A stretch of 64,000 nucleotides of DNA from Cerioporus squamosus (lineage: Eukaryota > Basidiomycota > Agaricomycetes > Polyporales > Polyporaceae). How positions within the stretch are numbered: position 1 is the first letter of the stretch; every line of letters starts with the position of its first letter. Made by a program: the position numbers and the translations under genes. Of the stretch, positions 30,665 through 46,473 are shown piece by piece. The stretch is taken from the NCBI GenBank assembly GCA_022592435.1, contig JABYQS010000186.1:1-64000 (forward strand). The letters run 5' to 3'. The notes beneath the pieces are model-generated. The model was not told where the DNA came from and made no database searches. It saw nothing but the letters and a program-made list of their open reading frames with translations.

Positions 30665-32276
30665 GGAGAACAGAAGAGGCGGAATCACTGGACGACGGTG
30701 TGGCTGAAGCTGAACGGAGGTGGACTCAGCAGTACTGCAGTGGTTGCGCGAAACGGCCCGCTAGTGGCTTACGTAATAGCTATTACTTATAGTACATCTA
30801 CTGGACGCCTTGACGCGGACGCCTCTCACTTGCCTCAGGCTCTCACCTTCACTCTTGCTTCACTTCCGCGATGATTGTTTCAACCACAACGGTGCAAGGT
30901 CGTGTTGCTATACTATTAGTTGCGGAATGACTTGAAGGTAGGCATCAACACTGCATACGTACTGATGCCGCTGACATGCTACGTTGCTAGCGGCGTAAGT
31001 TCTGGCGGAGGAAGATTACTTACAAATGGCAGTCTGTCAGGGTACGCTCGCCAGCTGGATCAAAACACGTACGCACATAGTGGTTATCCCACAAGCTGCG
31101 TATGTCCTGCTCCTGCCCGCCTGTGCACAGTCATCTTCCGAGGCGTATCTTGTTGCGGCTTCCCTGATCTTCCCTCCGTCGTACACTACCAGCACCATTC
31201 AATTCGAATCGTCGAACAGCCGAAACGAAGGACCCGCTCGATTACGCTACGGACAACACACGGATATTCAGTCATACGAATTCGCAAATCTGGCACGCGC
31301 ATAGGAGAGCGGCAGCGCAATAGCAAGGCATTACGCCGACCGCCTCTTCCGCGGCGCCAGAAGCATTATCGTCTTCTGCCGCTGCCTAAGCCGAACCCCG
31401 GTTCGAACTCAACAGGGGGTCAGTTACACGATATCGACCCACCGTATTTACGACATATGGCCGAGGACCTCTCTTCTGGGGTGACAGACCCCTTCCGGGG
31501 GACCTTCGTTGTTGGCACCATCGTCCCATGGCTGCCTGAGCCCCCCCGTTGGCTTCTCCGCGGCGAAGGTGTGCTCGGACGATTCTGAGTGACGACCGTG
31601 GTATTTTGTGGACGATGACTGTTCAGTTTTGTTTGGCAGGCCTGTGCGTCGGCACCCCTCCTAGGTTGAGTGCCTATGACACGCATGGTTTCCGACTCCT
31701 CGGGTTTTGTGTTCTGGGAGAAAAGACCCTCTGTTGTATGTAGTACTTGCAGCGATGCATGAGGTGAATCTATACAAACTTGAGCAGTAAACCTGTGGCC
31801 ATCGGACGATGTATGACGCTTGTGGCGGAAGATGTCCGTCATTCTGCCACTTGACCTTATCCTACCAAGTTGGATATCGCCATCTCCCTCATCTTCCGCC
31901 TCTCTCAACTGCCGTAAAACAACTTCTCCGAGTGTCTTCTCCGCTCCGTCGCTACCTAGACCATCGCCCGTGGGAGTAGCAAGGACATCTATCGGGAAAG
32001 CAGACAACCTGAGCAAGTACCGCCACCACGCTCTCCGTCCGCCACGACCCTCACCTCGCCTCCATCCGTGGTTGGCGAGATCTTCTATCGCCAATCTCAA
32101 GCCACCTCGATTCTTGTATGTAATCATACCGTACTGGAACCTGCGACGCGCCGCTACATATAAACTGCGCTCGTCCCCGCTTGTCGTCTCTCTGTCACCT
32201 CGCTGCTGGATTCGTCTCCTCGCCACATCTTCGCTGAGCTCGCTGCACTTGTCTCAACCGGATCCGCGGGCTTAAC
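30665..32276. other. Long divergent intergenic region, Hfi1 / MAPK
   Basis: 1.6 kb between two divergently transcribed genes. It contains long open frames on both strands (30920-31588 plus, 31420-32226 minus) that overlap each other antisense, lack known domains and have no intron signals. I take the region as promoter and 5' UTR, probably mainly of the MAP kinase. Confidence 0.45.
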
Positions 32277-35134
<2,858 letters not shown>

Positions 35135-35390
35135 GCGAGGAACCGCCGCTTGCGCCGACGGTGCCCCGATAGACGCAGCTCGTGCCACGTAGATGGACAA
35201 TGTACCAGTTTAATCTTGCTTGTATTTGTGCACATAGGGCTTCCATATGCTTAGATAGATACACATACATATCGTACGAAACTGATCTGCAGATAGTGAT
35301 AGAGTGCCACTACGAGCCATTGCATAGAAAGTACACAATCCAATTGCTACACCTTGACGTCCGTGATGATGATACAGAGAGCCCGGGAAT

Positions 35391-36557
35391 CTACGCGTCA
35401 CCCAATATTTCCTTGATTTCTGCGGTACTGCACTTCAGCGCGAGTTCATTGAATTACGTGAGTGAAAGGTACTCACTGTCTATGATGTCCAGGTATGCGA
35501 TGCTGGCAGGGCTGTCCGGATATTCATCCAGGAAGCTCACGCCATAGTCCGCGCTCTTCCCTATTCGGGGATCGAGCGGGACCGCGCCGAGGAACTCCAC
35601 GTTCATGTCCTGCGCCAACCGCCTGCCACCTCCGGTGCTTGGCTTGAAGATTTGCGACTCGTTCTTGCAGTTCGGGCAGACGAAGCCGGACATGTTCTCC
35701 ACGAGCCCGAGGACGCGAATGCCGACCTTCCTGCAGAAGTCGATCTCGCGCCGCACGTCCTGGAGAGCGACCTCCTGCGGTGTGGTGATGACGACGGCGC
35801 CGTCGATGCCGCTCTCCTTGAGGTACTGCACGATGCTCAGGTGCTCGTCGGACGTGCCGGGAGGGGTGTCGATCACGAGGTAGTCCAGGTCTCCCCAGTC
35901 GACGTCCTTCAGGAACTGCGAAATGAGGCCGTTCTTTTTGGGACCTCGCCACATTATTGCGTCCTTGGAGGAGGGAAGCATGAAGCCGACGGACATGACG
36001 CCGAGATTGTCTTGCACATAGACCGGTGACCAGCCGGATGACGACGCGTGCACCTGCTCGGATGCAATGCCGAGGATGGTCGGTATTGAAGGACCGCAGA
36101 TGTCCACATCCATAATCCCGGTCTGACATCGACAGTAGCGGTCAGGCGTCCATTGGTAGGTGAGGTACTCGACGATCCAAACAAACGCACCTGCAGCTGC
36201 TCATCTGCCGCAAATGCCCATCCCAGCTGAGCTGTGAATGTTGACTTCCCGACGCCTCCTTTCCCAGATAGCACGAGGATCTTCCGCTTAACACTGGCCA
36301 TCCGTGCGCGAACAAGTGGGAGGGCGGGGTCCGGTCCCCGGGCCTCACCCGATGCGCAGATTTCCTGGTTGGCACATCCTGCACATGCATCCGCCTTGCC
36401 AGCAAGCTCTGATTCCGTTCCCTGTGGGAGGATTAAGTTATTGGAAAACGCTTCATACAATGTAAGCTGAGCCAGAACATACCGGACAGTGCTCTGGGGC
36501 GTTTGCGGGAACGGACAGTGGGTCCGGAGTAGGTGCCGGCTGCTGTACTGCTATCAT
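35391..36557 (-). CDS. NBP35: Cytosolic Fe-S cluster assembly factor Nbp35
   Basis: P-loop scaffold ATPase of the CIA pathway that builds cytosolic/nuclear 4Fe-4S clusters, working with Cfd1. Exons 36557-36483, 36421-36191, 36122-35477 and 35419-35391 give 326 residues. The N-terminal ferredoxin-like cysteines are in [20 protein letters not shown] and EICASGEA, which mark Nbp35 rather than Cfd1. The deviant Walker A is [13 protein letters not shown], then [31 protein letters not shown] and [12 protein letters not shown] with the C-terminal CxxC. It shares a ~340-base divergent promoter with the PAAF1 gene. Confidence 0.96.
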
Positions 36558-36893
36558 AAAGTATGAAAGCTTGGAAAGAGCGAGATGAGACTACAAGCTC
36601 AGTTAATGAGAGGTGGAAGAGAGAGAAACACGGTCACTCCGAGATGTGCGTCCGTAAGTTGCAGAGCCCCGACTTTTCCGGGGTCGACTTTGTCATCGCA
36701 TGTCGTCAATCTTATCTAATCTGCCGGGATTCCAGCTTCATCTAATCTAATCACTTGAGAGTCGTAAGCCACTGAGGCTTGCGCGACTCACCCTTCCTCC
36801 TCAGACCTACTCTGTGCTTCGCGACACCAGGTACAGTAGGCTATGATCATATGAGAGCTATCACTGCCCGTGAACTGATATCACTGCTCAGAT
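36558..36893. promoter_or_regulatory. Divergent promoter, NBP35 / PAAF1
   Basis: 336 bases between two divergent ATGs; must serve both genes. No specific regulatory motif identified. Confidence 0.5.
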
Positions 36894-38383
36894 ATGACCA
36901 GTTCAGCCATAGTACTCCCCATCTGCACTGTTCAGCATGACTTCCAATCGGTAGTCCGAGATGTACTCGATGGCGTAGTTCCGGACGACAAGTTCTGGGT
37001 GTCGTGTTACAAGCTAGAAGAGCCATCGGTGCACGGCAAAGTTACCGCGACCTTGGACGAACGCGATCGCAACAATGTGCTGTTCAAGGGGCATGACGGA
37101 GTAGCATTGAAGGAATACGGCAAGGTGAGCTACATGGACAATCTCACCTGCTGTCATTGAGCATACAGACGAAGTTCGCACTCTTACGATAGAATGTATA
37201 CGCCGTGTCGTGTCCATCACTGGAGATCCCCGAGACTCGTGTGGCAATTCCAAGTACAACCTTCCCCAACCCGGCAGATGGACGCAAGGTGAGTCTATGC
37301 ATCTTGCGTACTCTGAGAGGACTGCTGACACGAGGTGGGCAGTCAACTCAGATCACTGCCTTCGACGTCGCCCCGGATGGCTCCCAATTCGCAACCGGTT
37401 ACCACGACGGCTCGGTGCATATTAGACCCGCCACCTCTCCGAATGCCATACCATCCGGGACAAGCAAAGCACACGTCAGCACAGTCACATCTCTTCGATT
37501 CTTCCCCTCCTCCAGAGTGGTCCTTACCGCCGGCGCGGACTTCGCGCTTTCAGTACTGTCTGCAGAACCCCCAGAATCCTCACCATACACCACCGCGAAG
37601 ATCACGGCTGCACGGACCTTGCGGGGTCATACGCGTGCCGTGACGTCCACGGGGATCATTGCCCGAGGGCGCAACGTCCTTTCTGGAGCCAAGGACGGGA
37701 CGGTTCGTCTGTGGGACATCCCTACCGGAGCGCAGATCCGCTCTTTCGCCGCCGGAACCAATCACTTCATTCCCGTCCTCGCCCTCAGTACAGGCGAACA
37801 CTGGAAAGAGGCGGATGGAACCACCGACGACAGGCAACATGCGGAAGCGAGCAGCGATCCCCGGGAAGTCGACACATCTGACAAGGTCGTCTTCTGCGCA
37901 TTGCAGGACGGGTCGTTTGAGGTACTCGATCTCCGTACCAAAGGCGCTACATACCGCTCTCCCGGTGGTTCATCAGGAGCGCGTACAGCTATGCAAACCA
38001 TTGCCTACAGCCCAGAGGCGAGCCTGTTGGCTACGGGTTCCGCGTCAGGCTTAGTCTCCCTTCACGATGTTCGGACCCTCGGGAACGGACCCCTGGTCAG
38101 TTTCCGGAGGAACGAGGCACCCATCGAGGACATCGCGTTCGTCAAGCTTGCCGACGCATCCTTCTCCCTAGCATCTTCCGAGACTGTGGAGGCTTCAGAT
38201 GTCGGCCTTGCGATCGCTACGGAGGATGGTCTTCCATACGTTGCGGAAGTGCGTCCCTCGGGTCCCAGGGTTCGTGCCGAGCTTGTCGGCACGGACTGCG
38301 ACGCCGTGCGGTTTGTGCGCGCGGTTGGCCATGATATCTGGAGTGCTGCGGATGACGGGGCAGTTCGACGATACCGAGGTTAA
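36894..38383 (+). CDS. Proteasomal ATPase-associated factor 1 / Rpn14-like WD40 chaperone
   Basis: WD40 assembly chaperone for the 19S proteasome base (binds Rpt ATPases). Exons 36894-37124, 37193-37288 and 37343-38383 give 455 residues; the second intron (54 bases) is in frame without stops and could be mistaken for coding. The N-terminal region (KFWVSCYKLEEPSVHGKVTA) is typical of PAAF1/Rpn14. Repeats include FDVAPDGSQFATGYHDGSVH, SLRFFPSSRVVLTAGADFAL, LRGHTRAVTSTGIIARGRNV with GAKDGTVRLWDIPTG, and IAYSPEASLLATGSASGLVS. The spacing and wording fit Rpn14/PAAF1 better than a generic WD40 protein. Confidence 0.87.
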
Positions 38384-38827
38384 TATGAAGACATGGTGGC
38401 ATTAAACCAGGCCTGCTTCCACACTACTGTGAATGCTATGGAGTGTGTCTCACAACAACCATCCTAGAGCACCGTGAAGATGACTCCTAGTCTCGCTCTC
38501 AGCATCTTCCTGAACCTTTGGACGACGACTCGACAGTGAGTACAGTAGTGGTGAAGGATGTAGCTGTAGTCATGCACTTGTATGATACTTTGCATGCATC
38601 GTTCGCGATCGTATGTGCACGTACTCGAGTTCAACAATATGGTGCCATTCATGCCCGGACGTGTACAGATCTCGTGTGTTCCCAGAAACGCTCTCTCCGC
38701 AGTACAACACTCTACTACTGATCTACAGCTGATGCCAAATGTCCACACATAATTACAGAGTCCCAACGCGCCAATAAACGTGAATGATGAGATGGAACTT
38801 GGAAGTCATGAAGTATTCTCGGTCAAT
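38384..38827. other. Convergent intergenic region, PAAF1 / debranching enzyme
   Basis: 444 bases between two converging stop codons; 3' UTRs only, no gene seen. Confidence 0.5.
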
Positions 38828-41800
38828 CTACGCCGCGCGATTGCTCAACTTGTGCACGTCCTCCAAGAAGTCGAGCATGCAGCTAGCACTCCACGCTTGA
38901 GTGTTGCAAGAGTCGCGGCAGTACTCTCCGTCCTTGTTCGTGAGCTCGGGCAGCCCAGCCCAAGGGTCCTTCTGGATGTGCTCGCGCGACTTGAGGATGC
39001 TTTTGTGGAGGTGATGCAACGTCTCCGTGGGGTCCTAGGCAAAAGTGAGTATCACAGCTCGACAGCGAACACTCCGGAACAAGCGTACCTTCTTGCCTAC
39101 TCCAGCCCTCGTGTCAAAGTAAAGGTATGCGCGCAAGAAGTAGCCCAATGGCCAACCCCACTCGGGACCCTGTAGTATGACCATCGTCAGCGTCCGCACG
39201 AGAACTTACTAGACTTTGCACGAACCTGATGGTAGTTCCAACCCTTGGCAACACTCATGTCGGTACCATCGTTGGCATTATCGTAGTGCGGACGGTATTG
39301 CAAGTCAGCAGGGTCGAGCGTCTTCATACCGAGCGGACCGCGCAAGACCTTGTCGGCAAGCTTGAGAGCACCAAGTGCATGCTGCTCGTCGAAGAGCTCG
39401 GGTGCGACCGTCATGGCGATTGGGAAGTTGGGCCGGAACTGGTAGTCTGCCCACTCCCTGTCCTGGGGAGTGCCGTACACATCCTTGTAGATACCCCTTC
39501 GGTTGACCAAGTTCGTCTTGACGTTGTACTGCGAGTCTTCGCTGGCATCTGTCTGGATGTTAGCCGTGTCTATCAGTCACAGGGTAGTGTGCTCACCTGT
39601 TGGTACGTAGTAGCATTTCTCGAAAGACGCCTGGATGAGATCACTCCATTCCTTGTAGGTAACCGTACGCTTCACTCCGTCAACTATGCAGTGGTGTCAG
39701 CAACACGGAACCTCGCATGTCACTCGAGGGGCGGCTTACTTTGTGCTTCAACACCCTTGAAGGGGAACTTGCCAGCTCTCGACAGCTGGTCCAGCCAACG
39801 GAGAGTGCTCTTCAGAAGGCCCGTGATCTCCACAGGAGCGCCGTCACGAGGAGTACCAGGGAGACCCTTATTGCCTGCACGTTCGGATTCGCCCATCTTG
39901 TCCATCCATGTCCCACAGTTGAAACGGTTGCCGCCGAGGATGAGCCCGGTCTTCCAGTCGACCTTAATGTCGATGTTGAAGCCTTCGTCCTTCATCTGCA
40001 TATCAAGGTTCGGCCCTGCGTTGTACTCGCGGAAGGAGATACCGTCAGCGTGGCGCTGAAGGATCTCCTGGATGATCTCGGCGATGGTACTCGAGTACGC
40101 GTATGCACGAGGGTCGTTCCACGGAACCCATGTGTCGTCCTTCGGGAAGCGACGCTTGACGGATTCCGAGAGGATGGACAGCCCGTCCGGCGCAGTCGTT
40201 GCATAATCCTGAATGTTTTGCAACATCCACCAGGGAGAGTCACGCGAGTTGTACCTGTTGGTCCACACAGGTCAGGAGGCACTTCGAGGTCAGGCAAACA
40301 CCATAGAACATACCTCGGGTTACGCAAGGAGTCAAGGAGGTTGGGAATGAGGCCATGCTTGAGCGTGGAGGCGAAGGCGAGGATATGCGCCTTAGCACCG
40401 TCGAAGTTGCCAGTGGTAAGGAAGAGCCCGCGAAGTGAGATGAAGACGTCGCGACCCCAGCACCGCGCCCACCCGGTAGCGAAGTGAGGTAGACCCGCAG
40501 CCAACGAAGGAGTCGACTTCTCTGGGTCCAGCGACGCAGACTGGACCTGTCCGTACATCTGCACGGAGCACAGGGTGAGGTTGTGCGTGAAGTCGTGACC
40601 ACTCGAGACGAAGTTAGAGCATTGCTCGATTGCGGCGCGCCGTGCCGCCTTGTACGCCTCCGAGATGATGATGGCAAAATACTTGGGACGCAAGAAGGGA
40701 GGAACCGTCTGCTTAACGCGCTCCAGGCGGTTCTTCAACCACTTCGCCGGCCCAGCAAGCTTCGGGAACACGTCAACCTGTCTACGATGAATGTCAGTTG
40801 ACGCACGCACGTAGCCAGGAAAGTGCTCACTTGAACAAGCGGTCGTGGGTGTAGTCGAAGGCCCATGTGCCCTCGCGCAGGTGGCCGCAGACAGGATGCC
40901 CGAGATCGTTGTAACGCATGATATGCCGCAAAGGATGCATCCAGCCCTCCAAACCACAATACACCAGATTGCCATGACCAGGTATGTTGTATGTTCCGAT
41001 CTCGCCGCCGGTAGCATCCCTCTCCTCTCCATCAGCTCGGTGGAGGACAATGTTGAGGTCGACTAGATCGAGGTCTCCGAAGGCAGTCTCCGCCCCTTCT
41101 GAACAGAAGGCATCAAGTCCGCTGTCAATCCCTTGGAGCTGAGTTTGGAAGACCATGAAGCTTCCTGGCGGGAAATACTCCGGAACGACGATCTCTGCGT
41201 AGGGCCCTTCAGCGTCGAGACCTTGAGGTACAACAACCTCCGGCAGGTCGACCAGCTTTCCAGGCAAGCCAGTCAGGGTTTGAGGGTCGTCGGCGATCTC
41301 GTACGATGAGAATTCGATTTGGGCACCGTAGATGAACTTCGCCTTCGTGCTCCGAAGCTTGATGGGTGAGACTTAGAAAGGCTCAGTGGCTGCGTTCCAA
41401 GCAGTAAGGGTTATCGGTGCACTCACTGTACCCACGGTCCTTCGACCCCTTGTGGAAGGCTGTATGCGCCACCAGGATGTAGCCTTTCTGGGTATGGGGC
41501 TGAACCCGGTGGAGGACGATGTACTGCGGAGAGACAGTGAGTGATGTTCAGCAGAAGATGAGTTGGTCAGACTGACATCGTTCTCTTGGTGGACATGACC
41601 CTCTTCGTATCCTTTCAACGCCATCTCCGTGTGCAATGAGTTGAGCAGCCTCTTTGCCCGGGCGATACCGCTACGTTCTCCCTGGCCGGTGAGCTCGTAC
41701 TTACGCTTCTCGGCCACCAGGTTCAATAGCTTCGGGTAGAGATCGTCGAAGCCCTTGACGGAACCGATGGCAGAGAAGGAGAACGTGACAAGAGCGCCGG

Positions 41801-44363
41801 TAGAGAGGGCATCCTCTGCAGAACGCTTGTGAAGATATGACTCATTGTCGTGGGTGAGATCGTAGAAGAGAGCATGTGGCACCGAGCCGTTATGCGGAAT
41901 GACAACGCATTCACGAGTGGGACCCTTCCCTGTGGGGGGAGGAAGCTCGCCCTTACTGGTCATGCACGCGCCATCCATGGAGCCTGCAAGCAGTGCGCGT
42001 GAGCGCACATCTCCATCGACTCTAAGCGGAACGCACCAATGGGCTTTCCTAGACCGTGTCGGTAGAGGAGACGCGAAAACTCCTTAGGATCCCAGGCATT
42101 GCCCGCTTCGCGAATAAGGCTGTTGATGCCGAGGCGGCTCACGAAGATCGTGTCCATCTCCTCACTCCCGGTGAACAGCTCAGCGCACACGTACAGATTG
42201 GGGTTGACTGCACGCGCTGCATCGAGGAGTGCCACACCGACGTGCAACGGGGTCGAGTGACAGTTGTCGATACGGAAACCCTCGAAGCTAGCCGCCAGAG
42301 AGGAGACATACTTCGTCATGTACTCCCACAACCATGGGTTCGAAGATGGCCCGTCCCCGTAGCGCAGCTTCACACAGTCTCCCCATACGATCACCTCTCG
42401 GCGAAGATAAGCCTTTGACGGCCAGAGCGCGAAGTTGGACAGCGGATCTGCGTTCCAAATCCATCCGTTGTTGGCCAGCGAGTAGGTTGCCGCGTCCTCC
42501 TTCTTGAGTCGCGTGAAGTAAGGCTCAACAAGGGGTAGCCTGTACAGTTGGTAAGCTCATCGCCGTGTCAACAGCTGCGAAATTCCCCCACTTTGGTGTG
42601 ATTGGTCCAACCTTGGGACCATGTTCATCAAGACGCGTGTACTTGAGCCGGTTGCGAATGCTATCCAAAGCCGCTCGAGTGTCCTCGTTCCACTCCTCGT
42701 ACAGGGGGACGTTCAGCACGTCGACAACGCGGACCCATGCATCCGCAAGCGCGTCACTACCCTCCCCAAGGTCCACGAAAGCAGCCTTCACGAAGCCAGC
42801 AGCGACCGGGCCAGAGACGTGTGTGCCGAAACGCTTCTCGAGTTTGCGGTAGCCTTCGACGTACCCCGATTCGCGGATAATCGTGGCGAGCTCCACCACT
42901 GTCTTATTCGCGATGTGAGCACCAGACCATGGCACGACGTCGCCCTTGTCTAGTGCGTCCTTGATGGTTGCGCGCTCTCTCTTCACGTCGAGGACGTAGT
43001 ACTGCCACATGTTACGCTCCTTCACGAAGCTGTCGAAGCCTTCCACGAGGCGAGCTATGTCTTGCTCTGATGTGACAACGGTAGGGAGTCCGAGCGATTC
43101 CAGCGTAGAGGAAAACTCGAGCATTGCACTGTCCAGTTCCAACGCAGGCGTCAGGTGCGGAGTATTTGCAGGACTGTAACCTGAACGCGCGAATCAATGG
43201 AACGCTCAGATGCATACGCAGAGAATGAGAGCCTACCTGCCTCCGGATGGTCCAAAAGCCATGGACTGTCGTTAGCCGTGTGGTTGAGGACGACATCCGT
43301 CAAGCTGAGCAGCCCGTATTCCTCCCTCGCGAGTGTTAGCACCTCCTTAAGCTTCGCCGCACCACCGTCCGATCCGATGTTCTTGTCAGGGAACATAGTT
43401 GGTTCGTATACGAGTTGATTGCGGATGGAGTAGGGGCTATCGCTTTCTCCGCGCTCCTGCAGAGGGGTCCAGTGAATCATGTTGTAGCCCCGTGTGCTTG
43501 TCTCGGCGAAGTAGTCTCGCCAAGCAGAGGTAGGGCCCATCCATTTCGAGACGAGCGTCAGTATGGACAGGCCGTCCAGAGGGATGTTGACATAGCCAGG
43601 CGTCACGGAAGGACCGTCGGGAGAAACGGTGCCAGAGGATGTGAGGATGGGAGTCCGTGCCTTCGTACGCAGGATGGGGTCGACATTGAAGTAGCCTTCG
43701 CGGCCCTTGACCCTCGATCCGGGCACGTCTCCGTCGTACTCGACCCAGTAGACGAACGCGCCGGCATGTGAGATGGGCAGGTCGATCTGGATTGGAGAAG
43801 AGAAGTCGGTGGGTAGCCTGGCTTTCCTTTAGCCAGCGTTGCGTGCGATTGACAGATGTGACGTACTTGCGCTCAGCAAAGTGGTCCCGCTGGAATCGAC
43901 CACCGTCCAGGGGAAAGTTGGTCTTAAACACACCGTTACGGGATGCTGGCGTACCCGCGTCTAGGGAGACGCGAACGACATACGGAGTGTACGCCGGAGG
44001 AAGGCGCATATACTGAGCGAACGCGTCAGTATGTCACTGCAGAAGGGCTTGTCTCCCGACGACGCGCCAAAGACGCCACAGAACTCATTGAAGAGCATGT
44101 ATGCGCGGGGAAAGCGACGAAGAGGATGTATACTCAACGGATCTGTCTTTGTTCGGCCCACCATCAGGATCCAACCGCAGCTCGTACACACGAATCGGCT
44201 GCTTGCTGACCACCGATTCGAAGAACTCGATGCCCTCATCGGCGGGAGTCTTCGGGGTCTTCGGTGTCTGTGGCGAGGAGCCGGGGGTGAGGTCTGCAGG
44301 GTTCGTCTTTGGGATCGTGACAGACGCGATGGCCGCCTTCGCTTTCTTCGCGGCCTTGGGCAT
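38828..44363 (-). CDS. GDB1: Glycogen debranching enzyme (4-alpha-glucanotransferase / amylo-1,6-glucosidase)
   Basis: Bifunctional cytosolic enzyme that removes glycogen branch points. It spans 5.5 kb with about a dozen introns, encoding roughly 1,550 residues as expected. The ATG at 44363 begins a Lys/Ala-rich leader. The transferase domain shows [55 protein letters not shown] (nucleophile Asp), [20 protein letters not shown] and [19 protein letters not shown]. The glucosidase half shows [60 protein letters not shown] and a C-terminal [14 protein letters not shown]. Checked junctions (for example 42590 and 42025) close in frame. It ends in TAG at 38828. Divergent from the SCA7 gene. Confidence 0.94.
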
Positions 44364-44717
44364 GATGGGCGGATGAGTGAGCGACGATAGGGAAGGAAGA
44401 GAAGAGGACGCGTCGAGGGACAGATTGGACGAGACGCGTTTTATAGATGTTCTGGACGCGTGCGCACTTCTTCACTGAGCTGCACGCCCAGTCGGGGAGG
44501 AGACGATCCAATCAGCGCACGCAAAAGGCATGCGTCACTCTCCGCATGACGTCACGCACCGTCGCTCCCCCTTTGGGCGGGCCAGTCTGGGGACGCGATC
44601 GGGATGGCGTGTGCGAGACACGTGGGCGCGGCGGGCGTCTGGCTGTTACCACGGGCGCCTGCCGAGGCGGTAGCTCTCCGCGGTCCCGCCACGACCAGCC
44701 ACAGCCCACAGCCCACG
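44364..44717. promoter_or_regulatory. Divergent promoter, GDB1 / SCA7-domain gene
   Basis: 354 bases between divergent ATGs, rich in GACGCGT-like and TGACGTCA words (TGACGTCA is the CRE/ATF consensus, near 44547). Regulatory use is inferred from sequence only. Confidence 0.5.
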
Positions 44718-45866
44718 ATGACTCTCAAACTCAAGCCGAGCCCTTCTCCGCCTGCCTCGCCGTTTACATGGGATCTCGCGCCCCCGTCGCCGCCCACGCA
44801 CGACCTCGAGAGGCCGCCTTCACCGCCCACATCATGGCTGTCGGCGCGCGACATGAAGATGTTCGGCGCGGAGCCACTTGTGCAGGAGGCCGGCATCGTG
44901 AAGTGCAAGGACTGCCAGAAAGCGGTCCTTCGGAGTGCCATTCTCGAGCATGCAGGTATGTCTCCACATGAGTGCTAGTATGCAAGTATTTCATGTGCGT
45001 CAGACAACTGCATCAAGATCCGGAATGGAGGCAAGAAGGGCGCGAAGGGGAAGGCTATTGAGGTCGAGGGTATGTCGCTCCGTATGTCTCTCGTGCCTGA
45101 CCCTTACGCGCCGCACGCTGAAGCAGACAAGAAGGGAAAGAAACGCAAGGCCGAAGATGAAGTTCCCAATCCTGAGGACCCGGGCGCGCCCAAGACCAAG
45201 AAGCAGGCGCGGACTCGCGTCAAGGGCCCCGTCGACTACGACAAGCAGTGCGGAGTCATCAACGACAAAGGCCTTCCGTGTTCGCGCTCACTCACTTGCA
45301 AGTCGCATTCCATGGGTGCGAAGCGCGCTGTCCAAGGCCGCTCGAAGGCATACGACGAGCTGCTGCTCGAGTGGAACCGTGCCAACAACCCCAACTGGGT
45401 CGAGCCGGTCAAGAAGGAGAGCAAGGCGGAGAGGAAGGAGCGGAAGGAGCGCGAGAAGGCCGAGAAGAAGCGGCTTGCGATGGAGGCCGCCGCCGCCGCC
45501 GGGGTCGATGTCAACAAGAAGGCCGCTGTCGCCCTTCCAGGGGGGCCGTCGAAGAAGGGCAAGAAAGCCTCGGCGGCGGCAGCCGCTGCTGCTGCAGTCA
45601 CAGCGGCGGCTCATGTAGGCCCGACAGAAGATCCGTATGAGAACCCCGACGACCTTGACTCTGAGGCGGAGGTCGACGCCCTCGTACGTGCCGTGAAGAT
45701 ATCGAAGAATCGCGGGATCATCGGCACGCCGCTAGCGGTACCATGCGATACAAGTTCGTTGTTCGTCGCCCGGCGTGAACGATTACGGACTTGCAACCAA
45801 CTTCTCGCGAGTGCGCTCATGCCCATGCGAAATGCGGCCGTGCCTGCGGTTAACAGGCTGACTTGA
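44718..45866 (+). CDS. SCA7-domain protein, SAGA deubiquitinase-module subunit Sgf73-like
   Basis: Ataxin-7/Sgf73-type subunit that anchors the SAGA deubiquitinase module, nuclear. Exons 44718-44955, 45004-45069 and 45127-45866 give 347 residues. The second intron (45070-45126) is 57 bases, in frame and stop-free, but has GTATGT/CAG ends and a CTGAC branch point. The N-terminus has a zinc-binding-like [16 protein letters not shown] (C-x2-C...H). The SCA7 domain reads [20 protein letters not shown], then [17 protein letters not shown] and [10 protein letters not shown] Lys/Glu-rich helix ([16 protein letters not shown]) and an Ala run (~[10 protein letters not shown]) follow. The ATG at 44718 is the best-placed start before the proline-rich N-terminus. 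Confidence 0.88.
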
Positions 45867-46473
45867 CGACCAAGAGGAACTCGGTACGTTACTGTCCTTC
45901 GTCAACCTTCTGCGGGTGCGATCTCTGATGATGCCGTTCCCGTCTTCTAGGAGTCTTGTATCATATCTGTACTTAGCCCTGTATAACATTGGATACCCGT
46001 CAGCCATGATGCTAACTCCCCCTCTACGGAGTAATCACTTCCTTACCAAGAGGAGCTCGACCGTAATATGGACATGTATAGTGTTCAAGACACAGTCTGG
46101 AGGGTGGTCCATTCGCGAGGGTTGTGGCAACATTAGCTGCAGTTGGCTTGAGTGTTCCTACCCATGACTATTGAGTAGTAGTTGGCGTGGTCTCCGCCCC
46201 AGACCAGCCGCACGTCTGTAAAGACATAAGGCCAAGATGACAAACCGCCTGCCGCTACAATGCCAGACGACATCAAGGTTGAACTTAGGGCGGCTTTGCC
46301 GTCACATCGTCCAAGTATGAACACTCCATGTAGGCTTCAAGCGGTGTGTGCGATACGCGGCTCTTGCAAATCTCCGGATGCTGTTCAAGTCCATGGCGTC
46401 GCACATCGATCTATTCAATACTCCTGTACATGTCGAGATTTACAGTCTCAACCAGAGTAGAAAATATACATCA
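45867..46473. other. Convergent intergenic region, SCA7 gene / 2OG oxygenase A
   Basis: 607 bases between converging stop codons, larger than most gaps here. No gene, repeat or RNA recognised. Confidence 0.5.

Noticed and set aside
31381..31420. GGTTCGAACTC resembling a tRNA B box
   Set aside because: No A box at the right distance and no cloverleaf can be drawn.
30920..31588. 222-codon open frame, plus strand, upstream of the MAP kinase
   Set aside because: No known domain and overlapped antisense by another long frame; most likely chance in GC-rich promoter/5' UTR DNA.
31420..32226. 268-codon open frame, minus strand, upstream of the MAP kinase
   Set aside because: Arg/Gly-rich composition typical of antisense GC-rich DNA; no domain and no conserved motif.
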